NCBI RefSeq assembly: GCF_001634285.1
Contig: NZ_CP015438.1
Location: 791,501 to 855,500 of the forward strand
Direction of reading: 5' to 3'
DNA: 64,000 nucleotides
DNA from: Anoxybacillus amylolyticus
GTDB lineage: Bacteria; Bacillota; Bacilli; Bacillales; Anoxybacillaceae
In this document: positions 34,947 to 43,509 of the stretch, piece by piece
Layout of the letters: each line of letters opens with the position of its first letter
Position numbering within the stretch: position 1 is the first letter of the stretch
Notes under the pieces: generated by a model
Told to the model about the DNA's origin: nothing
The model's input: only the letters and a program-made list of their open reading frames with translations
Databases searched by the model: none
Position numbers and translations under genes: made by a program

Positions 34947-35813
34947 ATGTGGCAACAACAAATCGAAGTGGAAGCTCCGTATGATTTTTCTCGTGTATTA
35001 GAGCGATTGGCGCAAGATCCGTTATCTGTAGTGGATGTCGAAAAACAGCAGCTAGTCGTGCCGCTTTATATAAACAATACTCCGGTTGCTGTTTTCGTGC
35101 GCAGTGTCGGGACGAAACAGGCGCCGGCTTTTCTTGTTGAGGCGCAGCATCCAGAATTAAAAGAAGCGGTATTGGCGCGCCTGTTTCGCATCTTGCACTG
35201 GGATCGGCCACTTTTAGCGATTCACGAACATTTTTTGCAAACGGAGTTGCGGGACATTTTTTGCGAACATGAAGGGACGCCGCTCGTTTTAGCACCGGAT
35301 TTATACTTTTGTTTAATGAAATGCATTATTCACCAGCAGCTTCACATGAAAGTGGCATACAAAATGACCGAGCGGTTTGTGAAAGCGTTCGGGCAAGAAA
35401 TCGATGGCGTATGGTTTTCTCCGCGCCCAGAACAAATTGCTCGCTTATCGTACGACGAACTGAAAATGTTGCAGTTTAGTCAAAAAAAGGCAGAATATAT
35501 CATCGACATTTCGCGCCTTATTGTAGAAGGAAAGTTGCGTTTAGAAGAGATGCAGTCGCTTTCTGATGAAGAAGTGGCGAAACAGCTTCTTTCTATACGC
35601 GGCATCGGTCCGTGGACAGTGCAAAACTTTTTATTGTTTGGTTTAGGTCGTCCAAATGTGTTTCCGAAAGGAGATGTTGGCTTGCAGCGGGCGATTGAAC
35701 GATGGTTTCGGCTCGAACATCGTCCGACGGTAAAAGAAATGGATGAATTTCGACAAATGTGGGAACCGTATGCAAGCTACGCAACATTTTATTTATGGCG
35801 AAGTATTGAATAG
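34947..35813 (+). CDS. DNA-3-methyladenine glycosylase (AlkA-like, YfjP)
   Basis: A 288-residue helix-hairpin-helix glycosylase for removal of alkylated purines. The HhH-GPD core is [20 protein letters not shown] (about residues 215-234), followed by the catalytic aspartate in [12 protein letters not shown]. It lacks the four-cysteine Fe-S loop of MutY or Nth. The position between pdaA and the RNA methyltransferase gene is that of yfjP. It probably forms a transcript with rlmD, 11 bases downstream. Confidence 0.9.
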   Translation: MWQQQIEVEAPYDFSRVLERLAQDPLSVVDVEKQQLVVPLYINNTPVAVFVRSVGTKQAPAFLVEAQHPELKEAVLARLFRILHWDRPLLAIHEHFLQTELRDIFCEHEGTPLVLAPDLYFCLMKCIIHQQLHMKVAYKMTERFVKAFGQEIDGVWFSPRPEQIARLSYDELKMLQFSQKKAEYIIDISRLIVEGKLRLEEMQSLSDEEVAKQLLSIRGIGPWTVQNFLLFGLGRPNVFPKGDVGLQRAIERWFRLEHRPTVKEMDEFRQMWEPYASYATFYLWRSIE

Positions 35814-35824
35814 GAGAGAGAACA

Positions 35825-37186
35825 ATGTTACAGCAAGGACAACAATTTCCACTAACAATTAAACGGCTCGGCATTAACGGGGAAGGAGTCGGCTATTTTA
35901 AAAAACAAGTGGTGTTCGTTCCAGGGGCGCTTCCGGGGGAAGAAGTCGTTGTCGAAGCGACTCACATTTACCCAAAATATGCGGAAGCGAAAATCGTCCG
36001 TATGCGTCGGCCGTCCCCACATCGCGTCAAGCCGCGCTGCCCTGTTTACGAACAGTGTGGAGGCTGCCAGCTTCAGCATCTCGATTATCAAGCTCAATTA
36101 GAAGCAAAGCGCGATATTGTCATTCAAGCGTTAGAGCGCCATTGCCGCTTGCCGCTTGCGGCGATCGACATTCGGCCGACGATTGGAATGGACGATCCGT
36201 GGCATTATCGCAACAAAAGCCAATTTCAAACAGGAGTGAAAAAAGGACGTGTCATCGCCGGACTTTACAGTATGAACTCCCATGAACTGATTGACATTGA
36301 CCGTTGCTTTATCCAACATGATGCCACAAACCGCGTCACAACCGTCGTGAAAACGATTTTGCAAGATTTGCGCATCCCGATTTACCACGAGCGAAAGAAA
36401 ACAGGCGTTGTACGAACAATTGTTGCCCGCGTTGGATTTTATACAGGCGATGTGCAACTTGTCATTGTGACGGCGACGAAAGAATTGCCGCGCCAAGAGC
36501 TGTTTGTAGCGGAAGTGAAACGTCGGTTGCCAGAGGTAAAATCCATCGCCCAAAACATTAACGGGCAAAAAACGTCGCTTATTTTTGGCGAAGAAACGAT
36601 CATATTAGCAGGCGAACCGTACATTCAAGAAGTGCTTGGCGAGTTGTCATTTGAACTATCCGCCCGCGCCTTTTTCCAGCTCAATCCGATCCAGACGGTC
36701 AAACTGTACGATGAAGTGAAAAAAGCGGCAGCGCTTACCGGACAGGAGCGCGTCGTCGATGCGTATTGCGGCGTTGGAACGATCGGGCTTTGGCTTGTGC
36801 GCGAGGCGAAAGAAGTGCGCGGGATGGATACGATCCTTGAAGCGATTGATGATGCGCGCCAAAATGCTGAGCGTCACGGCTTCACAAACGTCACCTACGC
36901 GGTCGGAAAAGCGGAAGTGCTGTTGCCAAAATGGGTGAAAGAAGGCTGGAAACCGGATGTCATCGTCGTCGACCCACCGCGAACGGGTTGCGACAACGCC
37001 TTGTTAAAAACGATTTTACAAGTGAAATCAAAAACGGTCGTGTACGTTTCCTGTAACCCATCCAGTCTCGCCCGCGACATCGACACACTTTCGAAACAAT
37101 ACCGTGTCGAATACATTCAACCGTTTGACCTTTTCCCACATACCGCGCATGTCGAGAGTGTGGCGAAGTTGGTGAGGAGGGGGTAA
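35825..37186 (+). CDS. rlmD: RlmD-type 23S rRNA (uracil-5-)-methyltransferase (YfjO)
   Basis: A 453-residue tRNA/rRNA m5U methyltransferase: an N-terminal TRAM domain (about 1-60), cluster cysteines ([15 protein letters not shown], with a fourth in DRCFIQHD), a SAM-binding core ([15 protein letters not shown]) and the catalytic cysteine in [14 protein letters not shown]. The target uridine in 23S rRNA is inferred by family; B. subtilis has the paralogue YefA (RlmCD), and this position corresponds to YfjO. It follows the glycosylase gene by 11 bases. It is the last core gene before the accessory island. Confidence 0.9.
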   Translation: MLQQGQQFPLTIKRLGINGEGVGYFKKQVVFVPGALPGEEVVVEATHIYPKYAEAKIVRMRRPSPHRVKPRCPVYEQCGGCQLQHLDYQAQLEAKRDIVIQALERHCRLPLAAIDIRPTIGMDDPWHYRNKSQFQTGVKKGRVIAGLYSMNSHELIDIDRCFIQHDATNRVTTVVKTILQDLRIPIYHERKKTGVVRTIVARVGFYTGDVQLVIVTATKELPRQELFVAEVKRRLPEVKSIAQNINGQKTSLIFGEETIILAGEPYIQEVLGELSFELSARAFFQLNPIQTVKLYDEVKKAAALTGQERVVDAYCGVGTIGLWLVREAKEVRGMDTILEAIDDARQNAERHGFTNVTYAVGKAEVLLPKWVKEGWKPDVIVVDPPRTGCDNALLKTILQVKSKTVVYVSCNPSSLARDIDTLSKQYRVEYIQPFDLFPHTAHVESVAKLVRRG

Positions 37187-37191
37187 AGAAA

Positions 37192-37461
37192 ATGAATGAG
37201 TTGTTGCATTGCATTGAAAAATATCTCAACGGTAAATTATCGGCGGAACAATTTTCTTATGAATTTCCTTCCATATACCTATTTTATGTTTATGAGGGGA
37301 ACATTGATGAGCAGTATGTCGATGCACTTGATGATATTTCTGAAGCTTGTGGTTGGTACGAACCGAATCCACTGCATAGGCAAGATGACGATGGCTACAT
37401 TGGGGAGGAAGAACTAAGAAAAATTGTTTTGGAGAAGTATAAATTGTTAAAAAGCACATAA
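37192..37461 (+). CDS. Colicin-immunity-like small protein
   Basis: An 89-residue acidic protein. Its pattern (MNELLHCIEKYLNGKLSAEQ, a central acidic stretch, then EEELRKIVLEKYKLL) resembles the bacterial self-protective colicin-immunity family, which neutralises a toxin by direct binding. No toxin gene is adjacent, so it is an orphan immunity gene or has another role. The ATG follows GAGGAGGGGGTAAAG, 5 bases after rlmD ends, so it is probably co-transcribed with rlmD. It opens the accessory island. Confidence 0.65.
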   Translation: MNELLHCIEKYLNGKLSAEQFSYEFPSIYLFYVYEGNIDEQYVDALDDISEACGWYEPNPLHRQDDDGYIGEEELRKIVLEKYKLLKST

Positions 37462-37485
37462 CCGAACATGGTTACGTGCTTTTTA
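37449..37485. terminator. Bidirectional terminator in the small-gene cluster
   Basis: The stem AAAAGCAC plus TAACC pairs with GGTTA plus GTGCTTTT, interrupted by one mismatch. It separates the convergent immunity-like and LSM-like genes. Confidence 0.8.
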
Positions 37486-37677
37486 AATGGAGTGAATTTG
37501 TTTAATCTCATCTTCTCCAACAGCAATCATATTTCCTCCATCTGGAGTAAATATTATTTCATCATAATCGAAATCTGTATCTTCTTGATCAATATAGTCA
37601 TGAACAAACCCTTCTAACACTGTTCCATCGTTAAACACAATTTGCACTCTTTTTTGAACGTATTTCCATAACCCCAT
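37483..37677 (-). CDS. LSM-like small protein, paralogue 1
   Basis: A 64-residue acidic beta-rich protein beginning MGLWKYVQKRVQIVFNDGTV and containing LEGFVHDYIDQEDTDFDYDE. The order (K.V.I.F.DG..LEGFV.DY.D.ED) is shared with the 76-residue protein at 37893-38123, so the two are paralogues. The pattern resembles an Sm/LSM-like fold. GGAGG lies 5 bases before the ATG. It is the last gene of a three-gene minus-strand group. The function is unknown; similar small proteins occur as immunity proteins in toxin loci. Confidence 0.7.
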   Translation of the reverse strand: MGLWKYVQKRVQIVFNDGTVLEGFVHDYIDQEDTDFDYDEIIFTPDGGNMIAVGEDEIKQIHSI

Positions 37678-37716
37678 AAAAACCTCCTGTATTGCAAAAC
37701 ATGCTTTTCTTGAAAT

Positions 37717-37896
37717 TTAATCATTTTTCCGACATTTATACGTAATTTCAACAATTTCATCGGTTGTGACATAAAACATATCATCAAAGTCATCTGCGCG
37801 TTGGCAAAAATATTTTGGTTCAGTCGGAAATACTTCTAAAACAGTAGCTTCTGTTCCGTCTTTTAGCCGTATGACATCCAATTCTTCCACAATCAT
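37717..37896 (-). CDS. DUF4926-like small protein (59 aa)
   Basis: A 59-residue protein beginning MIVEELDVIRLKDGTEATVL and ending IVEITYKCRKND. The opening ELDVIRLKDGTEATVLEV resembles DUF4926, a family found in toxin-immunity and transposon neighbourhoods. Its ATG overlaps the stop of the upstream LSM-like gene (ATGA), so translation is coupled. The function is unknown. It is shorter than the usual gene-calling cutoff but has no competing frame. Confidence 0.65.
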   Translation of the reverse strand: MIVEELDVIRLKDGTEATVLEVFPTEPKYFCQRADDFDDMFYVTTDEIVEITYKCRKND

Positions 37897-38123
37897 TTGT
37901 CTCTCCCTCGCTTTTCGTTAAGAATTGTAATCGATTTTATTTCTGTTTCCAGTACGCCAAAAACATAGCCTTTTCCTTTTGTTTCTTTGTTTGTAATTAT
38001 TAAGCTATCTATTCCATCCTCACTATCCTCTCCGTCGCAGTAATCGCGAACAAACCCTTCTAGCACATCTCCGTCTTTATATACAATTCGTACGTTTTTC
38101 CCAACATATTCCCATAATTTCAT
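37893..38123 (-). CDS. LSM-like small protein, paralogue 2
   Basis: A 76-residue protein beginning MKLWEYVGKNVRIVYKDGDV with LEGFVRDYCDGEDSEDGID, parallel to the 64-residue protein at 37483-37677. Paralogue 2 has a longer C-terminus (about KSITILNEKRGRDK). RBS GGAGGGCTGGC precedes the ATG. It leads a group of three genes (LSM-like, DUF4926-like, LSM-like) ending in a terminator. A SLOG-domain gene lies 32 bases upstream on the same strand and could share the transcript. Confidence 0.7.
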   Translation of the reverse strand: MKLWEYVGKNVRIVYKDGDVLEGFVRDYCDGEDSEDGIDSLIITNKETKGKGYVFGVLETEIKSITILNEKRGRDK

Positions 38124-38155
38124 GCCAGCCCTCCTTTATCTTTCTTGCATTAAAT

Positions 38156-38683
38156 TTAAAACAGCTTTAATTGCTCTGAATTGTGCATCAGTTCATGAAG
38201 ATTAGCGACAGCCGATTCACTTCCGACATTTACCATTGTTTTGATATCATCCACATCTTTAATCGTATAAAATTGTTTAGCAGGGATAAAGTATACTAAT
38301 ACTTTTTTGTTTAATTTGGTAAGATTGATGATGTTATTCAATGTTCCTTTACTTTGTCCGTTCCAAATCATAAAACCGTAGTCTGCATTTTTTGCCATCT
38401 CTATATCTTTGGCTGCGTAATAATCAAATCCTTTTTTGTGTGGTTCAACCTCCACCTTTTCTACTTCCCATTGCCCAATATTATTTCTTGCCTTTCCATT
38501 TGTTGCATAAACTTTAACATTTCGATAATTCAACGAATGTAAAAACTTTTGAACTTGTTTATCTACTCCATTCGCATCCCCGACCAAAACAGTGAAATTG
38601 TTGTTTATAATGTTGAACAACCTTTCTTTTACTTGTTTATTCAAAATGGAGACTGCTCGCGGACCAGCGACAAATACCTTCAT
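38156..38683 (-). CDS. SLOG-domain (DUF2493/YspA-like) nucleotide-binding protein
   Basis: A 175-residue Rossmann-like protein. KVFVAGPRAVSILNK at the start and FTVLVGDANGVDKQVQKFL (about residues 31-49) match the SLOG superfamily (DUF2493/YspA branch), with a second conserved region ADYGFMIWNGQSKGTLNNI that fits the ligand-binding loop. SLOG proteins are predicted to sense or process nucleotide-derived ligands and occur in conflict systems. It starts 6 bases after the phosphoribosyltransferase gene ends, so the two form a unit. Catalysis is not shown. Confidence 0.75.
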   Translation of the reverse strand: MKVFVAGPRAVSILNKQVKERLFNIINNNFTVLVGDANGVDKQVQKFLHSLNYRNVKVYATNGKARNNIGQWEVEKVEVEPHKKGFDYYAAKDIEMAKNADYGFMIWNGQSKGTLNNIINLTKLNKKVLVYFIPAKQFYTIKDVDDIKTMVNVGSESAVANLHELMHNSEQLKLF

Positions 38684-38689
38684 TTCAAT

Positions 38690-39328
38690 TCACCTTCTTG
38701 TTTTTGTTATTGTAAGGACGTATACATTTTTAACATTCTCATCTGTTTTTAACACTCTCACAGTTTCATGCAATGTTGCCCCACTTGAGTATAAGTCGTC
38801 TACAACTAATATATTGACCAATTTTAAAAATCTTTTTTTTCGCACAATCGAACCTGATATTTCTGATTTATCAAATTTATTTAGATTTTTTGCTTGTGCA
38901 GTATTTGTTTTTTCTAATATGTCATTATATGAAGGTACACGTAAATAGTCTGCAATCTGTTTACTTAGTTCAAAAACAGGTTGAAATGTTCTGTTACGAT
39001 TAGATGGAGGAACAGGGAGGACTACATCTACTTCCTTTACGGCATCCCAACGGGAAATAAATTGTGTGATCAGGCTCATTATTTCTGCTAACTTCTCCCT
39101 ATCTTGATTATACTTAAATTGATACAATAACTCACCTAAATAACTTCTAGTTGTTTGAAAACGATTGTGTCCCCATTCATCAATACCGATGAACTCGCTC
39201 GCAATTGAATGATAATCTAAGGCATATCCTTCTTTCCAAATACCAATCAATCGAATAGGGTTGATTTTGTGCAACAAGGTTCCCTCCCACTTTCTCGCTT
39301 TGCATATTTCTTCGACAATAGCTATCAA
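38690..39328 (-). CDS. ComF-like phosphoribosyltransferase-family protein
   Basis: A 212-residue protein whose C-terminal half is a type I phosphoribosyltransferase domain: LPVPPSNRNRTFQPV (substrate side) and the PRPP loop ILVVDDLYSSGATLHE (about residues 172-187). The N-terminal part is unlike ComF, having no zinc cysteines. The start is TTG behind ACAAGGAA. It is divergent from hsdM and immediately upstream of the SLOG gene. A role in processing a nucleotide or PRPP-derived compound together with SLOG is inferred. Confidence 0.75.
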   Translation of the reverse strand: MIAIVEEICKARKWEGTLLHKINPIRLIGIWKEGYALDYHSIASEFIGIDEWGHNRFQTTRSYLGELLYQFKYNQDREKLAEIMSLITQFISRWDAVKEVDVVLPVPPSNRNRTFQPVFELSKQIADYLRVPSYNDILEKTNTAQAKNLNKFDKSEISGSIVRKKRFLKLVNILVVDDLYSSGATLHETVRVLKTDENVKNVYVLTITKTRR

Positions 39329-39449
39329 ATTCCTTGTATATTATTGTAAAAATATGCAAAATAAAATCGGAATTTTGCCTAGCGCTGTGGAAAAGCGCAA
39401 AAATCCAATGGGGTAATCATTTATTTTATGAAAAATGATCACTTTTTGT

Positions 39450-39477
39450 TTTACACATCGCATGAACAAGTTATAAT
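39450..39477 (+). promoter_or_regulatory. hsdM promoter
   Basis: TTTACA (39450-39455), a 16-bp spacer and TATAAT (39472-39477), followed by AAAAAGGAGG and the hsdM ATG at 39507. It lies in a 178-bp divergent gap shared with the phosphoribosyltransferase gene; the rest of the gap is AT-rich with a small GCGC hairpin at about 39381. Confidence 0.7.
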
Positions 39478-39506
39478 TAGATTTGGAAATAAAAAGGAGG
39501 TATACG

Positions 39507-40964
39507 ATGCTTACAGGTGAATTACGCAATAAAGTCGATAAAATATGGGAAACGTTTTGGACGGGAGGGATTACTAATCCGCTAACCGTCATTGAACAGT
39601 TTACCTATTTGTTGTTTATTAAAGGTCTTGATGAAGCAGAAACGTATCGTGAACAAGAAGCTGTTTTATTAGGAATTGATTTTGAACGAATGTTTCCAGA
39701 AGATAAACAACATCTTCGTTGGAGCAAATTTAAAAACTTAGAAGCGTCGCAAATGTACGACATTGTATCAAACGAAGTGTTCCCGTTTATTAAAAGTTTG
39801 CATGGCAATAAAAATTCAGCATACGCCAAATATATGAGCGATGCGATTTTTATGATTCCAACTCCGCAAATGCTTTCCAAAATCGTCGATGGCATTGATA
39901 ACATTCCAATGAAAGACCGCGATACGAAAGGGGATTTATACGAATATTTGCTGTCAAAAATTGCGACAGCGGGAACGAACGGTCAATTTCGTACGCCACG
40001 TCATATTATTAACATGATGGTCGAACTCATGAAACCAACACCGGAAGATATTATCGTCGATCCGGCGGCCGGTTCTGCAGGTTTCTTAGTAGCGGCAGGA
40101 GAATATTTGCGTAAACATCGCAACGACTTATTTCTCGTACAAGGCTTAAAGGAACATTTTAATAATCATATGTTCCACGGATTTGATATGGACCGTACAA
40201 TGTTGCGTATCGGGGCAATGAACATGATGCTGCATGGTATTGAAAACCCGAATATTGAGTATCGCGATTCGTTGTCTGAACAAAACAAAGATAAAGACAA
40301 ATACACCCTTGTCCTTGCCAATCCGCCTTTTAAAGGTTCATTAGATTATGATGCAGTTTCAAATGATTTGTTAAAAGTTGTAAAGACAAAGAAAACCGAG
40401 CTTTTATTTTTGGCGTTATTTTTACGCATTTTAAAAACGGGCGGGCGTTGCGCCTGCATCGTACCAGACGGGGTGCTGTTCGGAAGCTCAACCGCACATA
40501 AAGCAATTCGTAAAGAAATCGTCGAAAACCATAAACTTGAAGCAATTATTTCGATGCCAAGCGGCGTGTTTAAACCGTACGCCGGTGTTTCGACAGCGAT
40601 TATGATTTTTACGAAAACAGGCGTTGGTGGGACAGACAACGTTTGGTTTTACGATATGAAAGCCGATGACTACTCATTGGACGACAAGCGCAATCCGGTA
40701 GAAGAAAACGACATTCCAGACATTATCGAGCGCTTCCATAACCGTGAAGCGGAAAAGGAACGAAAACGGACAGAGCAATCGTTTTTCGTGCCGGTGGAAG
40801 AAATTCGTGAAAACGACTATGACTTATCGATTAACAAGTACAAAGAGATTGAGTATGAAGAAGTCGAGTACGAACCACCGACCGTCATCTTAGAACGAGT
40901 TGAAATGTTGGAGAAAGATATTGTGCAAGGATTGAAAGAGTTGAAAGAAATGATTAGAGGGTAG
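39507..40964 (+). CDS. hsdM: Type I restriction-modification DNA methyltransferase subunit (HsdM)
   Basis: A 485-residue N6-adenine methyltransferase subunit. The N-terminal HsdM domain (about residues 5-130) precedes the SAM-binding motif IVDPAAGSAGFLVAAGEY and the catalytic LANPPFKG (NPPF). It works as M2S1 with HsdS to methylate the recognition site and as part of R2M2S1 for restriction. ATG 39507 has AAAAAGGAGG before it; the frame from 39483 is less likely. hsdS and hsdR follow on the same strand. Motifs are intact, but the specificity subunit is broken, so target binding should be lost. Confidence 0.95.
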   Translation: MLTGELRNKVDKIWETFWTGGITNPLTVIEQFTYLLFIKGLDEAETYREQEAVLLGIDFERMFPEDKQHLRWSKFKNLEASQMYDIVSNEVFPFIKSLHGNKNSAYAKYMSDAIFMIPTPQMLSKIVDGIDNIPMKDRDTKGDLYEYLLSKIATAGTNGQFRTPRHIINMMVELMKPTPEDIIVDPAAGSAGFLVAAGEYLRKHRNDLFLVQGLKEHFNNHMFHGFDMDRTMLRIGAMNMMLHGIENPNIEYRDSLSEQNKDKDKYTLVLANPPFKGSLDYDAVSNDLLKVVKTKKTELLFLALFLRILKTGGRCACIVPDGVLFGSSTAHKAIRKEIVENHKLEAIISMPSGVFKPYAGVSTAIMIFTKTGVGGTDNVWFYDMKADDYSLDDKRNPVEENDIPDIIERFHNREAEKERKRTEQSFFVPVEEIRENDYDLSINKYKEIEYEEVEYEPPTVILERVEMLEKDIVQGLKELKEMIRG

Positions 40965-41630
40965 TGAAATTTTATGTCTTTTAGATATGTAAAACTAGGT
41001 AGTTTATTTAATATTACATCTGGTGGTACTCCTTCTAGGAAAAATAAGGATTACTATGAAAATGGAGATATTCCTTGGGTGAAAACAGGGGATTTAAAGA
41101 ATATGTATTTATCTGATGTGGATGAGTATATAACTCAACAAGCGCTGAACGAATCCTCAGCTAAACTGTTTCCAAAAGGTACTGTACTTATTGCGATGTA
41201 TGGTGCTACCATAGGAAATTGCTCAATACTCTCAATAGATGCGGCTACTAATCAGGCTTGTGCAGCATTTAAACCTAACAATAAAATTATTCCAGAATTT
41301 TTATACTATTATCTAATGAGTATTAAAGAAAGACTAATTTCATTGGCAGTTGGTGGTGCTCAACCTAACATTTCTATTAGTATCCTTAAGAATATTGAAA
41401 TCCCTTTATTAACAATAAATGAACAAAAACGAATGGTTTCGATTTTGAATAAGTCTAGGGAATTAATCGACAAACGAAAAGCCCAAATTGAAGCGTTAGA
41501 CGAGTTAACGCAAAGTGTGTTTTTGGAGATGTTTGGGGATTTAAAATCTAACCCAAAAGGTTGGAAAAAGGTTCAACTCTCTGAGTTAGTTCAAGTCGAT
41601 GCTAATTTAGTTAGTGATATCGAAAATTAT

Positions 41631-42965
41631 GGTTCATCACCAAAAGATGTACTTGCCCCTGCCATTAAAGTATGTTAGCTGTTTCTAACCGAACCCGCAA
41701 TGCAAAACGTTGGATATTTCTGTATCCGTATCCTCGACGTTTAATCAGCTTGATCTTGTTATTCGTTCCCTCCATTTTCCCATTCGAATAAGGCGATAAA
41801 ATGCACGATATGATTTCGTCTGTTCGTTTGACGAGTGATTTTGCGATGGCACGCACAACCGAACAAGGACAAAACGAATACCGATGAATCCAAGCCTCCA
41901 AACGTCGTTTCGCCTGTTGCACGTCTTTGCTTTTGGACACATAGCGAAAATGTTGGAGCGATTGGTAGACAGACTTTAAGTAATCGCTTTCATTACACCA
42001 TTCTCGTACAATTTGACGTTCTTCCTCTATAAGCTTCTCTGGACATTGGCTCAATAAACGACAAACGTAACGAACATTTCCATGTTTCTTGCCTCCTTTG
42101 TCTAAATATTTGCGACAACGCTCTAAAGCATCTGTAAACAGCTGAATGACATGGAAATAATCGACCACATGTGTCGCCTCTGGGCAAATCCCTTGAATCG
42201 CTTTTTTCATCGCTGGAGCCAAATCGCTCACGACATACTGAACAGAACCAGACACATGAGCCAACGCACGTCCAATGGCTTCCTCGTTCTTTCCTGCTTC
42301 AATGGCATACACTTCTCCCGTTTCGGCATCCATGATCGTCACTCCGTAGTCATGCCCTTTTCGAAAAGCAAACTCATCGACACAAACCGCCTTTGGTTGG
42401 ATTTCATTCGATAGGAAGGAAGGGGCATGAGTATAAAACCAACGTTCAACGGTCGTGTAAGGAAGCTTGAGCATACGAGCCACTGCCTGAATGGATGTTC
42501 CGATGCAAGATTGCGCGACCCATTGCTGAAAAGCATCCGTCGCCACACTTCGAGGAGCGATGGCTGGATAAGACGTGCTGAATGTCATGCCACACGTACC
42601 ACAACGTCTGCGCTCTACAGGAAGTTCAATCCAAAAAATTCCGATTCGCTGAGCATAGCCATGCATCCATTGCTTCTTTTTGCATGTCATTTTGATCGTG
42701 CGCTTCAAGCAGACAGGACATAACGGGCATTGTTCGGGCAGAGAAAGTTCGAAAATCCAACGTTCTTCTTCTTTTCGTACCTTTTGAATCAAAACATCTG
42801 GTAAATCGATGAGTTCTTTGATAAACTGAGAGTACATGCGAATTTTCCTCCAATGGTTTGGTTTGGTCACCTTTACCATACAGGAAAATTCGCATTTTTT
42901 GTACCCTCTATTTTCTCTATGCACACCTATCTTAAATGATCAAGTACAACTTGTGGTGAAGAGCC
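41631..42965 (-). mobile_element. ISL3-family insertion sequence, copy 2
   Basis: A 1335-bp element identical in structure to copy 1 at 18746-20080, with the same inverted repeat ends, flanked by the 8-bp duplication AAAATTAT (41623-41630 and 42966-42973). Base 42339 is T where copy 1 has C at the corresponding 19454. Both copies lie in the same orientation, and each has its own target duplication, so they are independent insertions. Confidence 0.96.
41665..42837 (-). CDS. ISL3-family transposase, copy 2
   Basis: A 390-residue DDE transposase equal to copy 1 except for Thr instead of Ala in HDYGVTIMD. The zinc-ribbon cysteines, the helix-turn-helix and all three acidic residues are present. 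ATG 42837 follows TTGGAGGA; the longer frame to 42924 lacks a good ribosome site. It is read opposite to the host gene hsdS. Confidence 0.95.
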   Translation of the reverse strand: MYSQFIKELIDLPDVLIQKVRKEEERWIFELSLPEQCPLCPVCLKRTIKMTCKKKQWMHGYAQRIGIFWIELPVERRRCGTCGMTFSTSYPAIAPRSVATDAFQQWVAQSCIGTSIQAVARMLKLPYTTVERWFYTHAPSFLSNEIQPKAVCVDEFAFRKGHDYGVTIMDAETGEVYAIEAGKNEEAIGRALAHVSGSVQYVVSDLAPAMKKAIQGICPEATHVVDYFHVIQLFTDALERCRKYLDKGGKKHGNVRYVCRLLSQCPEKLIEEERQIVREWCNESDYLKSVYQSLQHFRYVSKSKDVQQAKRRLEAWIHRYSFCPCSVVRAIAKSLVKRTDEIISCILSPYSNGKMEGTNNKIKLIKRRGYGYRNIQRFALRVRLETANIL

Positions 42966-43509
42966 AAAATTATGCTGATTACCCTTTAATTGGAATAGAT
43001 AACATTGAAAAGAATACAGGAAATATTATTAATATAAAAACTGTAAGAGAGTGTGATATCAAAGGAAGCAAGTACTACTTTAATAGTGATCATATTATTT
43101 ATAGTAAAATCCGACCTTACTTGAATAAGGTAGCTTCCCCATCTTTTGAAGGACTATGTAGTACGGATGCCTATCCTTTGAAGATTAATAAAGAAAAAAC
43201 CAACAAGCAATTCATATTGAGTATATTGCGTTCAAAATACTTCGTTAATTATGCTATAAGGCAGAGTAAGGGAGCTAATATACCAAGGATAGATCAAAAA
43301 CAACTTTTGGATTACAAAACCATATTGCCAGACTTAAAGTTGCAAGATGAATTTGAGTATATAGTCGAACAAATAGATGCTCAAAAAGAAATCATGAGAA
43401 ATAGCTTAAAGGAGCTAGAGCACAACTTCCACTCCCTCATGCAACGGGCGTTTATGGGAGAGTTGTTCAACGATTAGTAAATTCGTGCTTGTCAAGGGAG
43501 GGGTATTTG

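Larger units (their letters stand above)
40974..43477 (+). pseudogene. hsdS: Type I specificity subunit gene hsdS, disrupted by ISL3
   Basis: The gene is cut in two by an ISL3 element inserted at 41631-42965. Removing the element and one copy of the 8-bp target duplication AAAATTAT joins ...DIENY to ADYPLIGIDN... in frame, giving a 386-residue HsdS with two target-recognition domains and conserved helical spacers (KRKAQIEALDELTQSVFLEMF and VEQIDAQKEIMRNSLKELEH). The left part can still give a 234-residue truncated protein ending with IS-encoded residues; the right part has no good ribosome site. No second hsdS is in the window, so the system is probably inactive. The break must be recent because both halves are otherwise intact. 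Confidence 0.95.

Noticed and set aside
37192-39328. CRISPR or retron element in the small-gene island
   Set aside because: No direct repeats, reverse transcriptase or msr-like inverted repeats were seen there.
40974-41678. A natural half-size HsdS
   Set aside because: The frame ends in ISL3 sequence and the missing half continues exactly after the target duplication, so it is a disrupted full-length gene.
18746-42965. Composite transposon bounded by the two ISL3 copies
   Set aside because: Each copy has its own 8-bp target duplication with a different sequence and the 21.5 kb between them are mainly conserved core genes, so these are independent insertions.
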